A DNA stretch of 30,328 nt from the NCBI GenBank assembly GCA_044867875.1, contig JBIOVR010000551.1, positions 1 through 30,328 on the forward strand, read 5' to 3'. A program made the translations under genes and the position numbers. Positions 25,090 through 30,328 of this stretch are shown here, piece by piece (the stretch's first letter is position 1; each line of letters begins with the position of its first letter). The stretch is from VBAS01 sp044867875. GTDB lineage: Bacteria; Bacteroidota; Bacteroidia; Chitinophagales; Chitinophagaceae. Below the pieces are notes generated by a model that was not told the origin of the DNA, ran no database searches, and worked only from the letters and a program-made list of their open reading frames with translations.

Positions 25090-26499
25090 CTAATTAGAAA
25101 GAGAAATCCCTTTGTTCATATAATCGGGAACAGGTATACTAAAATTTCTCAAAATTGTTGGAGCAATTTCGGTAGTTGAAACACTTGTAACATCATTGCC
25201 GTTAAGCCCTTTGGACGGTGCATATATAATAAATGATCCTTGTGGAATATGATAAGCAGTTGCACCACACCTGTCCTGTATCTTCACATTTTCCATTCCC
25301 GAATGTTCAAGTGGAATTATTTCTCCCATCAATTCAATTTTTATTTTGCTCTCGTCCAAATTTGGTAAGCCAATATCAAGACTATAAAACCCTTCCGCCT
25401 TTTGACGTGACTGGACAGGTTGGTCATTAATGCGGAAAGTTGCCAGTTTATCTTCAAACTCTTTTCTTTTATCAACATGTATTTGCACGTTGAATTGAGG
25501 AACCATTGAAGGTTTTAATTCATAATATGTTGTGCCGAGATCAAAATTATCCATGAACTTTTTTCCATTTGTGACAAACAAGTCTGTATAAATTTCTTTT
25601 GCTTCCACCGCTTGCTGCCCCATACTTGAAAGTATCCACAACGAATACTCCGGGTTTTTATCTATGAATTTTACAAGTCTCCCGATCATTTCATCAGCCT
25701 TTTTCATGGTGTAAACTATTTCGCCATTATATGTTTCGATCCACTCTCTTCCAAGTTTTAAGCTTTCGTAATCTTCCGGAAACGCGGCAGCCCAGTAGCG
25801 ATGTTGAGATGATGCAACATGATTAGTAAAGAAGGTAGCGAAGTCAGGTTTTTTTGATTCAAGTTGTTTATAAAATATATCAAAGCCAATGATCGATTGA
25901 TATGTTCTTCTTCTTACTACTTTCCATTTGTTTATTCTTTCGTCCACTAATTGTGCGGCAATATCAGTTGCTGTTTTAAATTTCAAACCCATATCCGGAA
26001 GCTTCATTAAGAATTGTGCTGCTTCCCTACCCGGAATTTTGTTACTAACCACACGGCTATTGTCTCTTGCCATCGCAAGATTGAACTTCTGAAAAGGTTC
26101 CAGCTTTTTAGGGAAACACTCACTGCCTGCTGCAAAAGTATCCGGTACATAAAAAGAAAAATTTTCAATGTTACCGGGCATTGGGTATGTATGTAGTGAT
26201 CCGAATAGACCAGCCTTTACGCCATTTTTTGCAAGTATGTTCCAGATAGCCGGATATTGTTTTTCTTGCTCGTTCAGGTCTTGTCCAAAATCTGAAATAA
26301 AATGTTTTTCATTAGTAATGCCTCTGTGAACTGTTGGCCAGGTAACCCAAGGGGAAAGATGCCCTTGGTCTTCCGCATAAGTCTCATATTTTCTACCTTT
26401 TAATAAGACTTTTGCGAGATTTGATTCCGGATAAAGCTTACAAAAATGATGAATGACTTTGTAAGGAACTTCATTAAGTTCAAAGAGGATGACTTTCAT
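25090..26499 (-). CDS. Alkaline-phosphatase-superfamily (type I phosphodiesterase-like) protein with altered metal site
   Basis: A 469-residue protein with the layout of the nucleotide pyrophosphatase/phosphodiesterase branch of the alkaline phosphatase superfamily. WPTVHRG (54-60) sits where the Thr nucleophile is expected, TNHVASSQHRYW (225-236) where the usual D-x-x-x-H pair lies, and YHIPQG (416-421) plus EIAPTILRNFSIPVPDYMNKG (from 444) match the C-terminal end of the fold. However, the first metal-binding Asp region reads FELNE (6-10), and the usual SDHG reads SSMGQ (291-295). It has no clear signal peptide. It may act on a lipid-linked or nucleotide sugar of the EPS pathway, or be a non-catalytic member. 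The family call is good; the activity is open. Confidence 0.75.
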   Translation of the reverse strand: MKVILFELNEVPYKVIHHFCKLYPESNLAKVLLKGRKYETYAEDQGHLSPWVTWPTVHRGITNEKHFISDFGQDLNEQEKQYPAIWNILAKNGVKAGLFGSLHTYPMPGNIENFSFYVPDTFAAGSECFPKKLEPFQKFNLAMARDNSRVVSNKIPGREAAQFLMKLPDMGLKFKTATDIAAQLVDERINKWKVVRRRTYQSIIGFDIFYKQLESKKPDFATFFTNHVASSQHRYWAAAFPEDYESLKLGREWIETYNGEIVYTMKKADEMIGRLVKFIDKNPEYSLWILSSMGQQAVEAKEIYTDLFVTNGKKFMDNFDLGTTYYELKPSMVPQFNVQIHVDKRKEFEDKLATFRINDQPVQSRQKAEGFYSLDIGLPNLDESKIKIELMGEIIPLEHSGMENVKIQDRCGATAYHIPQGSFIIYAPSKGLNGNDVTSVSTTEIAPTILRNFSIPVPDYMNKGISLSN

Positions 26500-26800
26500 T
26501 AGTTTGGATTTTACGCAAAATACTTAAAAAAACTGGCTGATTCGGGTCCAGTTCTAAAACGTAAAAATAAGAGCAAAAGTATCGTAGCATTATATCAGCC
26601 CGGTTGAATAATTCCACCCTTTCGAAATATTATTCATCCTTATCGAGTTTCACATAGAACCATTCTCTTTTACAAAAAACAAGGTCTTGTTGACACAAAA
26701 AGTCATTCCTCCTGGTTGGTTTACGCCTTCAGCAATATCATAAACCACGAATCCTCTCGAAGAAAATGCGATTTTAAAATCTTTTTTAAACATATTACGA
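26500..26800. other. 301-bp gap in the EPS locus
   Basis: This is the largest gap in the minus-strand EPS run. The distal half has stops in the coding-strand frames and no recognisable gene. The half next to the upstream GT2 gene holds one short open frame, described separately. No hairpin followed by a T-tract, tRNA or repeat was found. It could contain a promoter for the phosphatase-fold gene or be what remains of a lost gene. Confidence 0.5.
26650..26793 (-). CDS. Possible small or truncated protein (47 codons)
   Basis: ATG 26793 lies 7 bp after the stop of the upstream GT2 gene, the spacing of an operon gene. It encodes 47 residues starting MFKKDFKIAFSSRGFVVYD, with the segment GVNQPGGMTFCVNKTLFFV, before TGA at 26650-26652. 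The alternating hydrophobic pattern looks like real beta-strand-rich protein rather than random sequence. I do not recognise the family. It may be a small genuine gene or the front end of a decayed one. Confidence 0.3.
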   Translation of the reverse strand: MFKKDFKIAFSSRGFVVYDIAEGVNQPGGMTFCVNKTLFFVKENGSM

Positions 26801-27793
26801 TTACTTTTCAAATACAATTTTCAATGAGTCGATGTTTTTTTTGAATGAGCTTCGATCTTTCCATACTTGATTTATATAGCCTCTCCAATAGGCGTTTTGA
26901 ACACCCGCTTTCCAACGAGAATCTTTTTTTTGTGACAACTTACTGATCATAAAATATTTTATTATACTTTTTACTGCCACAAGTAATTCATACCACCACT
27001 CTTTAAGATTAAAAACTCCTGGATCTAGCAAAACACGATAGTAGTTGAGTTTTACGTTGGCCTTGCCAAAACCAACATGCATTTTTTTTAAATACGCAAA
27101 ATTCATTCTTCCTGAAGGCATGAAATGTTGAAGAGTTAGATCATTATCATAGTAAAGCTCGTAACCTAACAATCGTAAAGCATAGCACAATTCCGTGTCG
27201 CCACCAGCGGAAAGGATACTCCCATTACGATCCAAAGTTAGGTTGACATAATTTCTTTTTTGAAGCGCTTCCCATGATGATTTCCTGAGTGATAAACCTG
27301 CACCCCACAAAAAACCCGCTTCTTTATCAATTTTTCCAGTTTTGTTAGCCTGCTGACCTACTGCAAAACTTTCTTTAAATGTATCAAACCATTCCGGGAT
27401 AATATTTTCAAATACAGCCGTATTTCTTCCGCCGCAAGCTCCCATTTTTTTATTCACCTCGAATAAATTGAACACCTTCTCCACCCATCCAGGCTCCACC
27501 CAATTATCATCATCTATAAATGATACAATATCGTACCGTGCCTGAATTAATCCTAGTTTACGTGCATGCATTAGTCCTGGCTTTTCTTCTCTTTTTACAA
27601 TAAAGTCGGTAACAGGATCCCTGGCCCATATTTGTTTTGCAAAATCAGCTGTTTGATCCGTGGAAGCATTATCAATAATTATCACCTCCCAGTTTATAGA
27701 CTCTTTGAATAACTGCTGCTGTAAATGCTTTAAGGTCGGAGTAATTCGATTGGAAGCATTGTAACAACAAATGATAATAGAAACACCATTCAT
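26801..27793 (-). CDS. GT2-family glycosyltransferase
   Basis: A 330-residue GT-A glycosyltransferase. The N-terminal core is VSIIICCYNASNRITPTL, VIIIDNASTDQTADFA, then MHARKLGLIQARYDIVSFIDDDNWVEPGWVEKV with a D-x-D-type metal site. GACGGRNTAVFE and FLWGAGLSLRKSSWE form the acceptor region, and SAGGDTELCYALRLLGYELYYD includes the catalytic E-D area. This resembles the rhamnosyl/galactosyl GT2 enzymes of Bacteroidota surface polysaccharides. A broken FkbM gene lies 66 bp upstream. Specificity cannot be assigned. Confidence 0.9.
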   Translation of the reverse strand: MNGVSIIICCYNASNRITPTLKHLQQQLFKESINWEVIIIDNASTDQTADFAKQIWARDPVTDFIVKREEKPGLMHARKLGLIQARYDIVSFIDDDNWVEPGWVEKVFNLFEVNKKMGACGGRNTAVFENIIPEWFDTFKESFAVGQQANKTGKIDKEAGFLWGAGLSLRKSSWEALQKRNYVNLTLDRNGSILSAGGDTELCYALRLLGYELYYDNDLTLQHFMPSGRMNFAYLKKMHVGFGKANVKLNYYRVLLDPGVFNLKEWWYELLVAVKSIIKYFMISKLSQKKDSRWKAGVQNAYWRGYINQVWKDRSSFKKNIDSLKIVFEK

Positions 27794-27859
27794 TCACATA
27801 ATTATTATTGTAAAACTGCATTCTTAGCAGCAAATCATTTTTCAATACAAGTTTTTGAA

Positions 27860-28692
27860 TTACCAGGTAGCATGAATATCTACCCAAAAATTATAATCTT
27901 TTTTATCAGGTAAATCCTGAAATAAACGGTAATAATAATTGTAGATAGCAATGGTCTTTTCAAGATCATACCATTCACCACCAAGTTCTTCACCAAAACT
28001 GCCAGATGTTCCCTGAATATGTTGCTTGCTATTACCTGGAACAGCAATTCAATCCAGCCACTTAATAAAATTTGCTCCTCCAAGCTTTCTAAAAACTTTT
28101 AAAGGAAAGGAGTTCCATTTCCTGAGTTTATAGGCTAGTAACCAGCTTTTGAAAAATTTGTTGGGCGGGATTTCAAGATGTGCAAAATTATATTGAAGGA
28201 TAAGTTTAAACTTTTTAAAACCTTTTTCCGAAAGTTCATTAAGCAAACCAACATAATTACCTTCGACCGAGACGAATTTTGGCAGATCATTTTTATCAAG
28301 CTCCTTGATACACAAATGGTCATTTCCTTCTATGTCTACTTTTAGATAATAAGGAACACCATTTTCTTTTATAATTGAATCAAAAGTTTTTGTTTGAATT
28401 TTAATGGAGTGCCATGGCAGGCCGTCCCTGCTTGCGATAGCCAGATCAAATGAGTTCCACTCCGATTGTACTTCATTGACATAAAAATTAAACTCATCTT
28501 CCTTGGGTGCAACACCGATATTTAGAATTTTCAATCTCCCGCCTTCAATAAATGTTTTAAACTTATCTTTTGCTTTATCGGCCTGAAGGGGATCAGCTTC
28601 TATTCCAACTACTTTATATCCCGGCTTAGATAATAAGCAGCATCATCGCCATTATGAAGACCTACATCGTAAATCAACCTGGAATCAAACAT
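27860..28692 (-). pseudogene. FkbM-family methyltransferase, disrupted by a frameshift and an in-frame stop
   Basis: Read in pieces, this is one FkbM-type SAM methyltransferase of about 277 residues. ATG 28692 begins MFDSRLIYDVGLHNGDDAAYYLS. A one-base deletion near 28622-28625 then shifts the frame, after which GYKVVGIEADPLQADKAK and the FkbM core YLKVDIEGNDHLC follow. An in-frame TGA at 28049-28051 interrupts the protein after KWLD, yet the same frame continues through TSGSFGEELGGEWYDLE and ends FWVDIHATW before TAA 27860. The total of 833 nt is one base short of 278 codons, which supports a single deletion. A CGA-to-TGA change (Arg to stop) would explain the second lesion. The gene is probably dead, unless both are sequence errors. 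Confidence 0.85.
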
Positions 28693-28860
28693 ATTTTTTT
28701 TATTGTACGATAAACGTTATGGCAAAACAGGTAGAATTCTATTTGAAGCGATCCATACTGGCCATATTTTTAGATACTCTTTTTATTTGCGATAATCGTT
28801 GAGAGGATTTCCATTCACACCAGATATTTACCTAATCAGTGCATTGCTAGATCCAATTAC

Positions 28861-29853
28861 TTACTTAATAATTGAATCTAAAATGTTTTTAGAAATATAT
28901 TTCTGAAAGTGTTCTTTGTCTGGAAAATTAGATATTTTTTTCGTGATTTCTGATTTTCCTGAAAAATCATATACATTCTTACCGAAATATTGACGAATAA
29001 CTATCATATCAATTGGTTCAAATTTTAACTCATCGTACAAAGGAGTAATTACAACATAGTAGTTAGTATGGTGTTTGTTAAAAATTTGTGTTATGCCTGA
29101 AAGACAGCGTGATTCAACATCGGAAATTTGTTTTGCTTTGTATGTTTGACTCTCTGGCCTTTTGTAAAAGAATCCACTATGCTTTATTGAATCAATTGTA
29201 TCTAATTCAATATTTTCAATTATATCACCATAATGTCTGACAACCGAGTCGGTACATGTGTGATCAGGATCGTTAGTTGTCAAATCCGACTCCCAGTTTG
29301 GAAATATAGATCCATCAACTTGCTTACCCAAAAGAATTTTTAACTTGTTAATATTGAAATCTAATAAATAACTTCTATAATGATTCAATATATATTGCTT
29401 CCTACTTTCTTTTGTTAACAAATAATGATCGAATGGTGTACACGCACCTTCTCCTTCAAATGTTTTGTCAGTATCAATATAAATAATAGCATTGTCTATC
29501 TTATACCCTAATGAATCTATTAATTTAATTTTTTGGTAAATGCCCCCTATGGTTTCCCCCCAATTTGCATAGTGAAAAAATTTTGACTTTGGAATTTTTT
29601 TCTGTAAGTAGCAACCGTAAACTCCAACAGATCTGCTGCTTCCAAAAATAAATGAATTGTATTTAATGGATGAATGCAATAATTTTTTGGTCCCCATGTC
29701 GCCAAGCCCTTGAAAATTATATTTCCATGAATAGTTTTTTTTTCTTCCGAAATCCGAATACGGATCCCTTTTTAAATACAAGATCGTGGGTATTAATATG
29801 ATCAAAATTATAGGAAGCAGGAAATAAAAACTTTTTAACAGAAATTGCCTCAT
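28861..29853 (-). CDS. Membrane-anchored SGNH-like protein paired with MBOAT (AlgJ/DltD-like role)
   Basis: A 330-residue protein with one N-terminal transmembrane anchor (about 8-27) and an extracytoplasmic domain. The motif FIFGSSRSVG (GSSRS at 71-75) is the Ser nucleophile block typical of SGNH partners of MBOAT enzymes, and NFPDKEHF near the C-terminus supplies the Asp-x-x-His pair. It starts 3 bp after the MBOAT stop, so the two are co-transcribed. In alginate and teichoic acid systems, such pairs acylate polysaccharide outside the membrane. A similar O-acetylation of this locus's polymer is inferred. Specific family membership is moderate because overall similarity is low. Confidence 0.7.
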   Translation of the reverse strand: MRQFLLKSFYFLLPIILIILIPTILYLKRDPYSDFGRKKNYSWKYNFQGLGDMGTKKLLHSSIKYNSFIFGSSRSVGVYGCYLQKKIPKSKFFHYANWGETIGGIYQKIKLIDSLGYKIDNAIIYIDTDKTFEGEGACTPFDHYLLTKESRKQYILNHYRSYLLDFNINKLKILLGKQVDGSIFPNWESDLTTNDPDHTCTDSVVRHYGDIIENIELDTIDSIKHSGFFYKRPESQTYKAKQISDVESRCLSGITQIFNKHHTNYYVVITPLYDELKFEPIDMIVIRQYFGKNVYDFSGKSEITKKISNFPDKEHFQKYISKNILDSIIK

Positions 29854-29856
29854 AAA

Positions 29857-30328
29857 TTAAAATTGAAAATAAATGAACTCTTCTTCCTTCCCGCCAAACC
29901 AAATAATTGCAATGATAATTGAGTAATACATCGCTAATCTTAATGGTCTTTTCCATTTCTCTCCTAAATGAGCAATGCCGTATTGCCCTTCCCTCCCAAC
30001 CCATTCAATAATAACAAATAATATTATAATCAAAATTGTTGGGATACTTAAAGCTCCATTTTCGAAGTAAGGAGTTTCAAAAAAAGAAGTTGACAGTATT
30101 TTTGAAAAAATACTTAACGCATGTTCTACATTTTCTGCCCTAAAGAAGATCCAGGCAGATACAGTCAAACTAAATGTTAAACAAATGGATAGAAATTCCT
30201 TAAAAGATGGAAAATATTTTCCCTTAGCTACAATTTCAAGGTTATTTCTATTTGAATTAAAAATAATAGAAGGCATTATATAAAGTGCATTCAAAAAACC
30301 CCAAACTATGAAAGTCCAATTAGCTCCA
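29857..30328 (-). CDS. MBOAT-family O-acyltransferase, C-terminal part
   Basis: The gene is cut by the window end. The visible frame from 30327 begins GANWTFIVWGFLNALYI, the end of the MBOAT signature (usually LWHGANWTF); the catalytic His lies just outside. Then come hydrophobic segments LSICLTFSLTVSAWIFFRAENVEHAL and TILIIILFVIIEWVG, and a C-terminal helix ending YYSIIIAIIWFGGKEEEFIYFQF. These are the standard C-terminal features of AlgI-like membrane acyltransferases, including the W-I-F-F-R-A motif. It probably passes acetyl groups across the membrane to the SGNH partner encoded 3 bp downstream. Confidence 0.92.
   Translation of the reverse strand, partial: GANWTFIVWGFLNALYIMPSIIFNSNRNNLEIVAKGKYFPSFKEFLSICLTFSLTVSAWIFFRAENVEHALSIFSKILSTSFFETPYFENGALSIPTILIIILFVIIEWVGREGQYGIAHLGEKWKRPLRLAMYYSIIIAIIWFGGKEEEFIYFQF

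Noticed and set aside
28049..28051. In-frame TGA in the FkbM gene as selenocysteine or programmed read-through
   Set aside because: No selenocysteine-type hairpin was visible after the TGA, FkbM enzymes are not selenoproteins, and a separate frameshift exists in the same gene. Mutation or sequence error is simpler.
27880..28083. A 67-codon minus-strand open frame over the 3' part of the FkbM region
   Set aside because: It lies in a different frame from the conserved FkbM tail, which reads through the same DNA with a recognisable protein ending in WVDIHATW. The open frame is a by-product.
12000..30328. Mobile-element origin of the EPS locus
   Set aside because: No transposase, integrase, terminal repeat or tRNA attachment site was seen in the window, although the locus may still have been acquired horizontally.

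Overview
The window looks like a piece of a Bacteroidota chromosome, most probably a Chitinophagaceae-type member. It is AT-rich and densely packed. It carries a Tat-signal Gfo/Idh oxidoreductase, a long (442-residue) xylose isomerase, a zeaxanthin-type carotenoid operon headed by an ECF sigma factor, and a large glycosyltransferase-rich exopolysaccharide locus. The genus cannot be fixed from the sequence alone. No tRNA, rRNA, CRISPR array or insertion sequence was seen.

Region 1 (1-5700) is carbohydrate metabolism. A plus-strand run holds the tail of an enolase-superfamily dehydratase, a Tat-exported Gfo/Idh/MocA oxidoreductase, an SGNH-type carbohydrate esterase and a DJ-1/PfpI protein. It converges on a minus-strand pair, xylA followed by a second Gfo/Idh/MocA protein. 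A small four-helix membrane protein lies divergently upstream of xylA.

Region 2 (5706-11956) is a carotenoid module on the minus strand. In transcription order it runs: a B12-binding MerR regulator of CarH type, an ECF sigma factor, crtI, crtB, idi, crtZ and crtY. The regulator keeps both W-x9-EH and E-x-H-x-x-G, the signatures of adenosylcobalamin photoreceptors. A perfect 10-bp inverted repeat lies just upstream of the sigma gene and is a good operator candidate. Together these suggest light-induced synthesis of zeaxanthin or a derivative. GGPP synthase (crtE) is not in the window.

Region 3 (12000-30328) is an exopolysaccharide locus, almost all on the minus strand. It ends, just upstream of the photoreceptor, with a CpsB-type PHP phosphatase. 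Before that come a GT4 glycosyltransferase, a formyltransferase-fold protein, a polysaccharide deacetylase and an AsnB-type amidotransferase. Further upstream are more GT2/GT4 glycosyltransferases, two SAM methyltransferases, an alkaline-phosphatase-superfamily protein with an altered metal site, a broken FkbM methyltransferase, and an SGNH/MBOAT O-acylation pair that runs off the window end. One multipass membrane protein on the plus strand, starting 18 bp from asnB, is a candidate polymerase or ligase.

The most interesting points are the CarH-sigma-crt light circuit with its candidate operator, its position directly behind the EPS operon, the atypical phosphatase-fold protein, and the FkbM pseudogene with two separate lesions.
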